DNA from: Cichorium intybus
Lineage: Eukaryota; Streptophyta; Magnoliopsida; Asterales; Asteraceae
NCBI GenBank assembly: GCA_023525715.1
Contig: CM042015.1
Location: 85,570,750 to 85,634,749, forward strand
Direction: 5' to 3'
Length of the DNA: 64,000 nt
In this document: one piece after another, positions 25,978 through 37,533 of the stretch
Position numbering within the stretch: position 1 is the first letter of the stretch
Layout: each line of letters opens with the position of its first letter
Made by a program: the position numbers and the translations under genes
Notes under the pieces: generated by a model
The model's input: the letters and a program-made list of their open reading frames with translations, nothing else
Told to the model about the DNA's origin: nothing
Database searches by the model: none

Positions 25978-27156
25978 TCCAAAGGACATAAAGTAAATGC
26001 ATGGTGAGTGGATGCTTTAATTTTCATTTATAAATGCGTTAATTCATGCAATATTATTATGCTTCGTATTTTTGGTATATATGTGGCATAGACATATATT
26101 GTTTTTTAAAATGGATTTAGAGTGTATGACTTACTTTTATAATTTTTATAGAATTTTTTAAATAATAATAGAAATAATAATTCTACTGAAAAAATAAACC
26201 TTGCATTTATCAGTGCTTTAAGGGTGTTCGGTTTTAGATAATGAAAAATTTTGGATAATAGATTTTGATATTCTACATTAGGATATCTTGATTTATAGGT
26301 AGATATTTAGATAGACAAATTTTAAATACAAATACTTGACATTTAAATTTCAAACTACATATATGTTAGAGTAAATTGTAAATTTAGGCTTTATGGTTTG
26401 CTAATTTTTATGGATAGATCAAAAAAGTTTTCGATACCACCCGTCCAAAACATGATTTATTTTTATTTTTCTCATTTGGTCCAAATCTGAAATAATTAAT
26501 TTGCTCTTTAAATATACTTATATAGATTAATTTAATTTAATTGATTATTATTAATTACTAATTTATGGACCCACACCCATCCAACCCCATCCTTTTCACA
26601 TTTAAACTATACATTCTCTCATCTCTTTTATCTTCTTTCGAACTTTGTGTTCTCCATTGAGAATCACCACTATATAAGCCTTCATTTTCCATTTTCTTTA
26701 AGATGGAAGCCTGATATTTGTGGTGGAAGATGATAAATCAAGCAGCTGAACTTAATTACCTAAATAAATATGAATTGACAATGCCCAAAATAAAGCAATT
26801 TACTCAAACAAAATAAAGCAATTACCATACTTCAAGAAGCTTCAACAGTCATTAAAACCTCTATTGAATCAAACACTACAAATATAATTGGGCTTGTATG
26901 ACAATTTATGCTTTGTATCGCACCAAAAAGGAAATGATCATGGAATTAAACTAGTGAAGATTGTATATTTGTGATTCATACTAAATTTACTCACTGTTGT
27001 CAAAATAGGTGTAACATAGTATTTTGTGTCTAGAAGTTTTGAACTTAAATCAATAAAAAGATTATATTGAGAAATAATTAAATAAAAGTAAATAAATAAA
27101 AAGAAATTTAACATTTTATATCATGACTAGAATTATAGTTTAAAGAGCCCAAAAGA
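25651..27156. other. AT-rich intergenic DNA with a (GA)n run
   Basis: A perfect GA dinucleotide run lies at about 25949-25976. Otherwise the stretch is AT-rich without a supported gene or bounded repeat. Confidence 0.6.
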
Positions 27157-27165
27157 AAGTTTTAA

Positions 27166-27394
27166 GAGTAAATTACAATTTTGGTCCCTGTGGTTGTCCC
27201 AAAATTTCACTCTTGGTCATCCTTTTGGTTTTTCACGTTCATGGTCCCTGAACTGCACTTTTGCTTACACTATTGGTCCCTTGCCCAGGTAAAAAGACCA
27301 ATATACCCTTTTTAATTTCTTTTTCCTTTTTTTTGAAATATTATTATTTTGATAATTAAAAAAAATAAAAATTCAACCCCCCAAACCCTACCCC
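27166..27394 (+). repeat. Left terminal inverted repeat of the Pack-MULE
   Basis: Pairs with 28582-28817 on the opposite strand over about 230 bp, with scattered mismatches. Long arms like this are typical of Mutator elements. Confidence 0.88.
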
Positions 27395-27971
27395 ACTACG
27401 TTTCTTTCTCTCCTCTCGTCTTCAATCACTTCTCCGGCGTAGGTTCTTTGATTTTAATCTGAAACTTTTTAGGGTTTCTATACCATCGATCGTATTTCTC
27501 ATGAAGCAGGTGGTTTGTTAACAGCTTCTGCTTTTTTTTTTTTTTTTGGCATAAGTTCAACACCGCCTGCCAATTTCTTTTTTCCTTTGGCGATTTCCCG
27601 TTAATCACCCACCACAATCATACATCGATTTCATATTTTTTCATGGGTGTTCATCGATATTTTTCATGGCTTGCAGGTCCGATTTTAGATTTTTTTACGA
27701 TTTTTGTTTCCCCAATCACGTCGATTTTGGATTGCAGGTTCGATTTCGAATTTTTTTACGGAATCGATTTCTGAAGTTATGTGTGTTTATATGCAAATAA
27801 ATATATGTATATTTCTAGAAACAAATCGGTTGGCTCCTACTCCGGTTGCTGCTGTTCCTCCTTTGGTGGTGGTGGGAATTTGGATTCTTCAAACGACGGC
27901 AGCGGTGGAATTTCTTCCAACTGGGAAGCTTTGGTGATTTGGTTGATATTGTTTTCTCCCGGTGAGTACTA

Positions 27972-28580
27972 ATGGGTAAAGGAGCCCAAAACTATGGGAA
28001 GAAAGACAATATAGGGAAAGCTTCATCATCTTCATCCTCTAATCCAAATAGTTATCCTGCTTGGGCGAAAGAAGTGCATGAATGTGAAAAGAAATATAAG
28101 GTAGATAGAAATTTTGGTCTATCAGATTCAGAAGTTGAAAAGCAATTAGAGATTCATGGATTGAATGAACTTGAGAAACATGAAGGGCCATCTGTTTTCC
28201 GTCTAATTTTAGATCAATTCAACGATACCCTAGTTAGAATCTTGCTTGTTGCTGCTGTGATTTCTTTTGTTCTTGCCTGTTATGATGGTGAAGAAGGTGG
28301 AGAAATGGAGATCACAACATTCGTAGAGCCTCTGGTAATTTTTTTGATAGTAATTGTCATACGCAATGGTAGAATAGTTTCAACCATACCTGCAAAAGAA
28401 CTTGTTCCAGGAGATATTGTGGAGCTTCGTGTAGGTGATAAAGTCCCTGCCTGATATGAGAGTCTTAACTCTTATCAGTTCAACACTTAGAGTTGAACAC
28501 GACTCTTTAACCGGAGAAACCGAAATCTCGAATATTATCGCCGGCGAAGGAAAAACTCAAAACAGGTGTACCGGATACTG
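27972..28580 (+). pseudogene. Captured ER-type Ca2+-ATPase (ECA) fragment
   Basis: It opens [13 protein letters not shown] and continues [43 protein letters not shown] and [19 protein letters not shown], the cytoplasmic N-terminus and start of the actuator domain of a plant ECA1-type P2A Ca2+-ATPase. Between IVIV and IRNGR the part of the second membrane helix and linker expected in the family (about 30 residues) is missing in frame. After KVPA an extra base shifts the frame into TGA at 28452-28454; the homologous sequence (TLISSTLRVE, DSLTGET) continues in the next frame to about 28540. The phosphorylation and ATP domains are absent, so it cannot be a pump. Its ATG, leader and 160-codon frame could still be transcribed. 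Confidence 0.9.
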
Positions 28581-28581
28581 T

Positions 28582-28817
28582 GGGTAGGGTTGGGGGTGGG
28601 GGTTGAATTTTTCTTTTTTTTTAATTTATCAAAATAATAATATCTCAAAATAAAAAAGAAAAAGAAATTAAAAAGGGTATATTGGTATTTTTACCTGGCC
28701 AAGGGACCAATAGTGTAAGCAAAAGTGCAGTTCAGGGACCATGAGCGTGAAAAACCAAAAGGATGACCAAGAGTGAAATTTTAGGACAACCACAGGGACC
28801 AAAATTGTAATTTACTC
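28582..28817 (-). repeat. Right terminal inverted repeat of the Pack-MULE
   Basis: Reverse complement of 27166-27394. It ends ...GTAATTTACTC, followed directly by the second AAGTTTTAA copy. Confidence 0.88.
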
Positions 28818-30559
28818 AAGTTTTAATGAATGACTTGAAGATTTAAGACTCATTTTGAACCAAAAAATGAGAAATTAAGATGTAGGGACAAAATTTATCA
28901 TATTTGCCAAACTTAGCATATCTAGCACGGACTTGTCAATGACTTAGAAGATTGAGAAATTATAATTATGAGATTGAAGTAGAAACTTAGAATTTGCTAG
29001 ACGTTTTATTTAATCAAGACAAAATAATCGTCACTGTGCTTTTCTAAATTATTAAGTTTAATCCCTAAATCTTTTTAATTACATGGATCATCCATGTGCT
29101 TTTAAAACTTGCAACAATCATCATTTTGGCTAACTCCATCAAAAAGCCCCCTGTTAAGTGATATCACGTGCTTGGCGTATGGGGTTAATTTCGTCTATTC
29201 AAGTGTGGGGTATTATATGACCCGAACGATGTCATTCCCTCACTTTATTGTACAAATATTGAATATTGAATATTGAAGCTTGATGTTATTGGTTCGCTCA
29301 CTCTCACCAACACGATGGTACTTTGTCGATGTAGAAGTCGTACAGTGAAGGTAATATCTTGGACCGACACGAACCCCGACAGACAATTTTGGAGTTATGC
29401 ATGATTTGGAAGCAAATATGGATTCCTTGATTGGACAGACCCTCCGATGTGCCCTATGACAGTTTTGGTGATACATGGTTTGCTCAGAGTCATGAACAGG
29501 CTTAACCTTGAACGTGAACTTGTGTGGAAGCTTAAGTTTATGTTGATTTTTGTTGGTTTTTTTGTGTGGTGTATATGTAATCTGTGAAGTCATCTACCTT
29601 TGTTTGTAACGGTAATGGTAATGGGTTTTGGTTTGTAACGCTAATGGTTTTTCGGTTTGTAATGCTAATGGTTTTTGGTATGATTTTATTCTATGAAGTT
29701 GTAAGTTTGACTTAATGTGTATGTGTAACTTAATTTGAATTGAAAATATAGCTTTAATGGTATGTTGTAGATGTGTCTTAATGGTGTATGTGTGAATTAA
29801 TGGTTATTTAGTACCACTAAACGGTGACTTAGTTTCATGCAACTTAATGGTGAGTAAATGGCAATTAATGGTTTAGTTGTGACATAATTGTGTATATGTT
29901 ACTTAAACCAACACTAAACTAACAATATAATGACATAAACAACCAAATTAACCAAAAGGTAGTAGTCATAGTTCTTGGCTTGAAGCCAAATTAACCACAA
30001 AATATAGATGTTACCCTAACTTAATAGTGTTCAAGTTTCACACATCAACATCAAATCCTAAACATGTTCAAGTTACACAAACCAACACAAACATTTTTAA
30101 TTTACGCAAACCAACATCAAGTTCTAAATCCTAACAAAACCAACACAAAATCCTATGGCATACCCTTTGTCTGCCCCTTCACTCCAACCTTTGAAGATTG
30201 CATATGCCCCCTGCCCTTTACACGTCCATAAATTGTGTCATTTACTATTACACTTTGCACATGTGACTGTCAGAATATTATTGCTTAGTTTCTTTGGTCG
30301 ACTGCTGCTTTCATCCACACCCTAACCTTATTCTTTTTTGGACGACCTACCTACACAAGTACATCGTTACTAGTAAACATAATGCAATATTGTAATTGTA
30401 ATAAAAATACAAACATGTTTATGATGTTTAGGGGGTGTCAAAGTGAATGGGCAATCACTCACTGGCACATACTACAACCATTTATTGGGTCAACATTGTT
30501 GAAGTACATGGCAGTCCAAGTTGAAATTTTATAGCATGGATGCACCTAATCCTCAACAT

Positions 30560-31412
30560 CTGAAATATCATCTCCATTATGAATCATGTCCCAAATCGCA
30601 CACACAACATGTTTGCAGGGTAAACCAGTAACCTCCCAAGTCCTACAACTACATGTTATTTAATTTAAAATCACCACAAATTTATATTGTCATGGACTGG
30701 TTACCTGATATTTTCCTGTCCCATTAAATATTCCTTTGTATTGTGATGCTTCAAGTTTTCTTTCTTCAAACATTATAGTTGTAGTTGGAGTGAGAGGACT
30801 TTGACACTTGTCAATAGCTTTTTGGAAAATACATAACCTTTTCATTAGAAGGGTTTGTGATTTTTGCCAGGGGGAGGAGTGGAGTTGGCGACTCATTTGT
30901 GAAGAATGTGATGTTTAGGGTTTGATCCTTGAGCCTCTATTTATAGTGGATGCTCTCGAGGGTTTCAAACTTAAGGAGCCTCCTTACACTTCACCCGCTG
31001 GACTGTTTTCATTAATTAATTAACATCCGGTCCCTTTAATTAATTTATTCCAAATTAATTATTAGTTAGTTTCTAATTAAATTATCATAACATGACAAAT
31101 TAATAAACTAATTTCTCCCCATTTATTATTGTCACTGTTTGTTTTACTGGGTCGTGAGGGCAATCCAAAAGGACCCTGCTATTATCAGAAATATCACCAA
31201 CAGTTAATGACCTTGGACACTATTTCCAACAATTTTGACCAGTATTTAGGTGGAACACATAATCAAGCATGAGCTCTAATGTTTAAATCTTTTAACTCGT
31301 CCATTTATGTTTTGAAGTGATTTAAAGTAGTCGCTTTTGCAAATTTCTATAACTGATCATTTAACTTTTTTGCCTTCCGTTGTACCTTCATATTTTCAAA
31401 ACCATGGCAAAC

Positions 31413-31498
<86 letters not shown>

Positions 31499-32860
31499 AT
31501 GCTCTGCACAAGGAAATACCTTAGAAATTGTAGGTATTATACCTTAAATAAACCAAAAGTTATACATTTAATTCATTTGATACATAATTAATAGTTAAAA
31601 TGAAGCAATTTCTTAGATATACTTTTTGTCTGTCGAAAATGAAAGTGAAATTCGATTAAGCTCCAATATCCAAGTTGTATGTTAGGGGTTTTAAGAACCA
31701 AGTCTGTGAACTAGTTGTTTCAACTTCTACAATGGCGTAGGCAAGAGGATAGATCCTATTATTAGAACCTAGACCAACAGATGTAAGCACCTGCCCACGA
31801 TAGGGACCTTTCATGAAGGTCTCATTTAGCCATACATCATGAAATACTACTTTAAATCCCAATTTTAGAGAACCCATACACGCATACAATATTCTAAATG
31901 TCCTCATGGTTGAAGACATATTTGGTTTAGGGTATACATCCAGTTTGACCGTGGTACCTGGGTTGGTGTTTTATAGTTCCAAAATGTAATATCTAAGCAA
32001 TACATATTGTAGTTGGTAGTCTCCAGACAAAATTCTTTCAGTAATCGACGTGACCCTAAACACCTTCATCTTCGATATTACAAGCTCCAATTTCTTTGTC
32101 AACTTGTAATATAAAGTTTTCACAAGAATTATAAGGTGGCCTTTAACATGTTGAACTATCGTGCTTGCCAAAAACTTTGCAGTACATATATGCTTTTATT
32201 GTTATCGTCTATAAGCATTTATGATATTACATAATTGTTTTCACCATCTAATATTCATTATCACTTGGCCTTTAGATACGAACAGTCTAAGGGCAATTGC
32301 CTTTTTTTGACACAACGATATTACCCTTGTACTCGACTTTACTCCTAGTTATTAGCCCACCACTTACAAATGATTGTCCTATAACCCCTTTGTACTTGGA
32401 CCTAACTATTATTCTGTCATTTTTTGCTTAATATAAGCCCTCTTTGTTTGAACCGGGTGCAAGTTAACGAAACTTTTCATCTATTCCTTTGTATTGAAAG
32501 TTTGACCCACTTTAAAAAAACTTGTGTATGCATTTGTCCGTGTGAACATGTTGTTGTCCTACTCAAGTCTTTAAGAATTATCTTATTCTCATCATTCTAA
32601 AAACTTGCAAAACCAATATCATCGTTATCTATAACATCTAAGTCATCGTTATCTATAACATCTAAGTCTTTTTCAACACTATTTGATCCGTCTTTTGCAC
32701 AATCATTCTTCAAGATGCCCTCGACATTTTCATCTACAACACTTCTAAACCCACTCATATCTTCCTCTACATCCCATATTTGATTATCATCATCTATAAT
32801 AAATTCACTACCATCACTAGCATCATCACCACTCTCCTTAATACTCTCACCACCCACCAT
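30560..32860 (-). pseudogene. MULE (MURA-type) transposase relic
   Basis: Three recognisable pieces on the minus strand. 32860-32597 is an acidic N-terminal region (SDGSEFIIDDDNQIWDVEED). 32171-31656 covers the region before the catalytic core (YYKLTKKLELVISKM), an in-frame stop at 31971, then NTNPGTTVKLDV and the MULE domain with GPYRGQVLTSVGLGSNNRIY and PLAYAIVEVE. 30896-30560 holds the C-terminal SWIM zinc finger, CSCRTWEVTGLPCKHVVCA, fitting CxC...CxH, followed by DPINGCS. Between core and SWIM lies a TA/TG microsatellite in place of most of the expected coding sequence. Confidence 0.85.
31414..31500. repeat. (TA)n(TG)n compound microsatellite
   Basis: Two TA runs separated by TTTTA, followed by about 12 GT units. 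Frames through it translate only as repeated YI/CV and are not genes. Confidence 0.95.
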
Positions 32861-34344
32861 GCCCTCGACTTATTTATTACCCATACATCATTGATGTTCA
32901 ATACCATCTTATATAATATACTTAGCATCAAATTCAGCAATCAATGAATAATCACAAAAAGGATTAAAATCATCAAAAGGGATATTTTGTGATTGTTGAA
33001 ACCCTTCATGTTGAACACCCCACATGCTTTGATCACCAAACCCTTCACCTCATTTATTTTGATCACCCTACTCCATTTGTGTCATTCCCTACAAGCTTTG
33101 ATCACCAAATCCTTTATGTTGAACATTTGGAATTCTAAACCTTCAATACTCGTGATACTCCCTTGATAATGAACTGTTGAGGTTTATACACTTTGCACAC
33201 ATCCTTTATCTCGGACATTTGGGATTTCATCTATCTCTACAATTCGTAAACGACTATTTTGTCAAGGTTTGGACATCGTATATGGCACGATAGACATATT
33301 CAAACCATGTTCCTGAATTTGAGTAGTGATAGGCATATTTTACTGCAGTTTTCTACTACAATAAGCTCCATCTTTATTGGTATGTTTTGTCCTATTCAAA
33401 TTATAGTGGAGCAGGGTCATGCAACTCCTCAATTACTATTTTTTGAGAGAGACATGAAATATGTATTCACTATGCTTCGTCCGTGTTCAATATACACGTA
33501 AATTTGTTTATGTTTAGGGATGTATGTAACGAGCTTAATAACATCATGGTCATTCCCTAAAGGCAGTAAGCCATAATGAAAGGGAACATTAGGGATACAA
33601 TAATGGTAGTATAAAGTCTGTTCATTTTTATACCCTAACTCTCTAACTATATTGCAAGTTCATGTGCTGAAAACAAGTCAGTGTCAACATAGTCTACAAA
33701 TGACACAACGACATCACATACTTCCTTCCAGGTTTTTTTGTAAACATACCACCATAATGTATATTTAGCATGAAAATTTTGTTAAAACTGTCTAAAAAAT
33801 AAAAAAAAAGGAAAACCAAATGGTAAACATATTCACCATTTTTCTGAGTTTTTTCTAAGCAAAAAAGCACGAACACGTAGAAGACATACCATATTCTGTC
33901 TCCAAGTTGGGTGCTTTTGAATACCTTGGTCACACATGCTATGTCGTCAAAACCATTCTCCACTTTGCTTCAAAAATCTTAATTCCTAGTATGTGCGTCT
34001 GCATCTAATGGTGGAAACGGAGAAGACGAGGTGTTTCTTGAGAGATAAATGTTAAGGGGGTTTGATCAGGGACTGAAAGTGAAAGCCATATAATCAAGTC
34101 ATCATTCTTCAAAAGGTCTAAAAGAATAGACGAAATTACCCTCACACGCCAAGCACGTTATATCACTTACCGGGGGAGGGGGTTGGACGAAGTTAGCCAA
34201 AAGGATCTCCGTTGCAATTTTTTGAAAACACAAGGACGATCCATGTAATTAAAAAGGTTTAAGGACTAAACCCAACATAGACAATTTATGTATTTTTGTG
34301 TTTAATCAATAAAAAATGACCTAATTGTATGAGTTTTAGATTAA

Positions 34345-36640
34345 GATGAATTTAATTATTTGGGGCAAAAGTCTAAAGTTGGAAACTTTCATTAAAAGGG
34401 TTAGCATTTTGGGTGTTAGTTGTAAAAGGAACCAACCCTAGGGACCATTTGTGCCCAATCATGAAATTTGATATGTATGCATTAGGGAGTTCTCCCATTT
34501 CAAACAATTTGGATGATTTCTAAAGAGATGTGAACAGAGGTGGTGATTTTCTTAGGGTTTTGGATAGATTTTGGCTAGATTGAAGATTTGTCAAAGCTTT
34601 AAGGATTTTCCACCAATCTAAAGTATAATTTCTCTATGTTATAGCTTGGAAACCCATTTTAGAGTTTAGGTTTTATTCAAGTCCAAAAATATATTTGTTA
34701 GATCAGGTTTCTCCTATGATTCATTGGTTTATTGTGTTTTAGAGCAACATTTTATCTACATCAAATCTATGGATGATCAACATCCGTTTATTTGATAGAA
34801 TTGGGTGTTATAAACCCTAGATGCCTGAACTATTTGAAGTATTGGATGAATCTAGTTTAGTTTTGGCTCCTATATGTATTTTGGATGAAAAAATCATTTC
34901 CAAATGATTTCTTAGTGATTCCAACCATTTAACGTTAAGAAATCTAGCAATCAGTGATTACATTAAAGGAATTGGATAATTATGAACCCTTCGAATGGAA
35001 TATGGATGATTTGACATTAGAACTAGTAAGGGGTTGACCTTTTGATGTGTTTTGGATGAAAGAATCCATTTTCGTTTGTTTCTGGGTCAATCTAACCATT
35101 TGGGGATGATTAGAACCCTTGTTAGAACATGTTGGATGGAATGGAATTAGAGATTCTATTGATTGGTTTCATTTGAAATTGGAACTAGAAGCTAAGGGAT
35201 GAATCCTTATTAGATGACTAATTGATTAAGTATTTATTAGATGAATGTGTAGTTCCTTATGCAATGAGTGACTTTAAGTTAATGTTAAACACCACATCTT
35301 ATTGTGGGAACGATACGATTAATATTAAGTGCTTAAAATTAAGTCATGAGCATGCTGAGGATATGAAGTATGTTTGGGGTTGGAAAAACCCTAAAATTTG
35401 TCATCTATTGGTTGTCTAAGTGTTTGGGGAGCCTTGAGATGCATTTAGACTTAGTTGGGACAGAAAATGTAAAGAAATGAGGTTTTGGCAAGTACATACG
35501 TGGCTCGCTTAGATTTTTGGTCTGCATATGCGCGGTTGCATGGATTGTATTTTCGGGAACTTAGGGCCTGATGTCGTGCGTGACCCACGCAAAGTTAAGC
35601 TTGGGTTATGTAACCTGCATGCCCTACGCGACCCTTTCAAATTTAAGCTTTGGTTCACGTGACTCGCGTGGCCCCTACACCCTTCCTATGTTGTTTTTTT
35701 TGCCCAATGTAGCACCTTTATTAGGCTTGGACATTTTGATGTTTGATTCTCCAACCTTGAGAACTTACGTTTAGAAGTTGTTTAACATGATAACTTCTTA
35801 TATGATGGGTTTCTCACATTGAGATATGAAGTTGATAAGAGTGAGAAGTTTGTACCCTAAGATTTGGGTAAATGAGTGTGACACATCCTTTCTTTGACAT
35901 GTAGGGAAAGAGTGGGGTTATAGCAAATGGGAAGATAATGAAGACTTGCCTAAAATATATACTATGGTGAGTTTACCGGAGTACTTGTCTTTAAAACCTG
36001 TTTTGGTGTGTGTTATTTTAACAAATATGTTTATGCATTCAATTAATGTGCTATGTGTTATATTATAAGTATGCACGTGCATTCATGAATATATCATTAT
36101 GATGCATTAAATATGATTTTGAATTGATGATGATGAAAAGATGTTTTTAAACTAAAAGTGCTAGAAAGATGATTTCCCAACTACAGAATATGAAATGATG
36201 TTTTGAAACTAAAGTTGCATCCTACTTGTGCATTGTATTTGCATTTAGGACGGGAGTATGAGATGGTTAGTGATATCTATATGGAACTTGACTAATGACG
36301 AATGATGAATGACATGTGGTTAGATTTCTAGATAAGCACCACTTGCACGTGTGGAAGCTCGCTACCCTAGGCGTGGTGCTTGTGTAGTGGTCCGTAAGTA
36401 CTTAGCTTTTGACGAAAGGAACAAACGGTTCCTTCAAACCACTGTGGTGAGATGGAATACGATGATATTGACTTGGGGATTGGTTTGGTTGCATGTGCAA
36501 GTACTTACCCTTCTATGACGAAATTATATTTTTATACAAACGATGTTTTATGATGACAAGTTGATCGTGTTGATTTTGGTACAAGTCCCCAATTATATCA
36601 ATGATGTTTTTCAAATTGAAACGTGTTAATATAAAAAATA
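34345..36640 (-). mobile_element. Gypsy-LTR-like remnant, reversed
   Basis: Read on the minus strand the order of motifs resembles the solo LTR at 40443-44023: a GC-rich patch (36310-36480, with CCACCACTTGCACGTG-like text), then AT-rich sequence, then runs such as CCCTAGGGTTGGTTCCTTTT near its end. A GTGTGACAC motif lies at 35877. No open frame of note and no flanking duplication was found, so limits are approximate. Confidence 0.35.
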
Positions 36641-36943
36641 ATGTACAAATATTATCCGCTTAATATTATAAATAAGTAGATTTTTTTTAAGTGAAACGTC
36701 TTAATATAAAAAATAAAATAAAATACAATGTTATAATTAAAAGAGAAAAAGGTAGTCTCCAACAATAAACTATAAATTCATATGTGTTGCTATTTATTGT
36801 GTGAATTGTTATTTTCTAGATAAGTTGATTGCTTTGATGATAAAAGTTACATGAAAGGTAATGAGAAAAAGTCACTTTGAAGATTATGTTCTTAATACGG
36901 GATCTTGAAAGGAGATTCAAGATTTTTAATTTATATAAAGAAA

Positions 36944-37177
36944 AGTTAAAAGCGTGGAAGCCATCAGGTTTTCTCAAACACGTGCTAGTCAATATGTAGT
37001 GCACGTTGATGATAAGAATGACTTCATGAGTGATTTTCTAGTGAAAGCGGAGAATCAATCGAGTCTGACAGATTCAAAGTTGACTCAATACTTAAACGAG
37101 CAACAAACTAAACACCATAACGACTTTGACATTTTATTTTGGTGAAGAGAAACACAACATGTTATCACATTATGTCT

Positions 37178-37259
<82 letters not shown>

Positions 37260-37533
37260 CTTTAGATAATTTGTTATATTTTAACTATTTGTTGTGTATG
37301 CTGGTAGATGCATTGGGAAATTAGAGTCTGAGGTAGCTTTTAGTATAAACGGTAGAATATTAGATGTATATCGAACAAATTTGTCCATAAACATAGTAGA
37401 GACTTTGGTTTGTACCTAATATTGGGTGAGAAAATCAAGAAAGTTGATCGTACACGACATTGAAGAAGTTTTACAAGATGATGAAGTCGCAATAGAGTTG
37501 AAAAATGCGATAAACAAAGAAAGTGGAAATTGA
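36944..37533 (+). pseudogene. hAT transposase C-terminal relic
   Basis: Two plus-strand pieces separated by a microsatellite-bearing intron-like gap: 36954-37145 ends SSLTDSKLTQYLNEQQ and NDFDILFW; 37318-37533 reads LESEVAFSINGRILDVYRTN and INIVETLVCT, a stop (TAA), then KLIVHDIEEVLQDDEVAIE. This is the C-terminal dimerisation region of plant hAT transposases. The N-terminal BED finger and the rest of the catalytic domain were not found. Confidence 0.75.
37180..37257. repeat. (AT)n microsatellite
   Basis: About 39 uninterrupted AT units between the two hAT transposase pieces. Confidence 0.97.

Larger units (their letters stand above)
27166..28817 (+). mobile_element. Pack-MULE carrying a Ca2+-ATPase gene fragment
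   Basis: A 1,652-bp element bounded by long inverted repeats starting GAGTAAATTACAATTTTGGT and running inward about 230 bp to the ACCCTACCCC/GGGTAGGGT phrase. It is flanked on both sides by the identical 9-bp direct repeat AAGTTTTAA (27157-27165 and 28818-28826), the hallmark of Mutator-superfamily insertion. There is no transposase; the interior (27395-28581) holds what look like a 5' leader and the first coding part of a P-type Ca2+-ATPase. This is the Pack-MULE arrangement. Arms still align well and the duplication is perfect, suggesting a fairly recent insertion. Confidence 0.9.
29018..34300 (-). mobile_element. Decayed Mutator-like element (MULE) with transposase remains
   Basis: About 200 bp at each end are inverted copies: the left has CTTTTTAATTACATGGATCA and AGTGATATCACGTGCTTGGC; the right contains their complements near 34175-34260. 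Identical 9-bp repeats TTTAATCAA flank it (29009-29017 and 34301-34309). The interior holds minus-strand pieces of a MURA-type transposase. The element starts only about 180 bp right of the Pack-MULE; the two have different TIRs, so this copy is not the obvious mobiliser of that one. Stops, deletions and a long microsatellite show it is inactive. Confidence 0.85.

Noticed and set aside
31337..31591. A frame translating as repeated YIYIYI and CVCVC
   Set aside because: It runs through a TA/TG microsatellite and is not a protein gene. The same applies to frames at 44633-44989 and 50377-50595.
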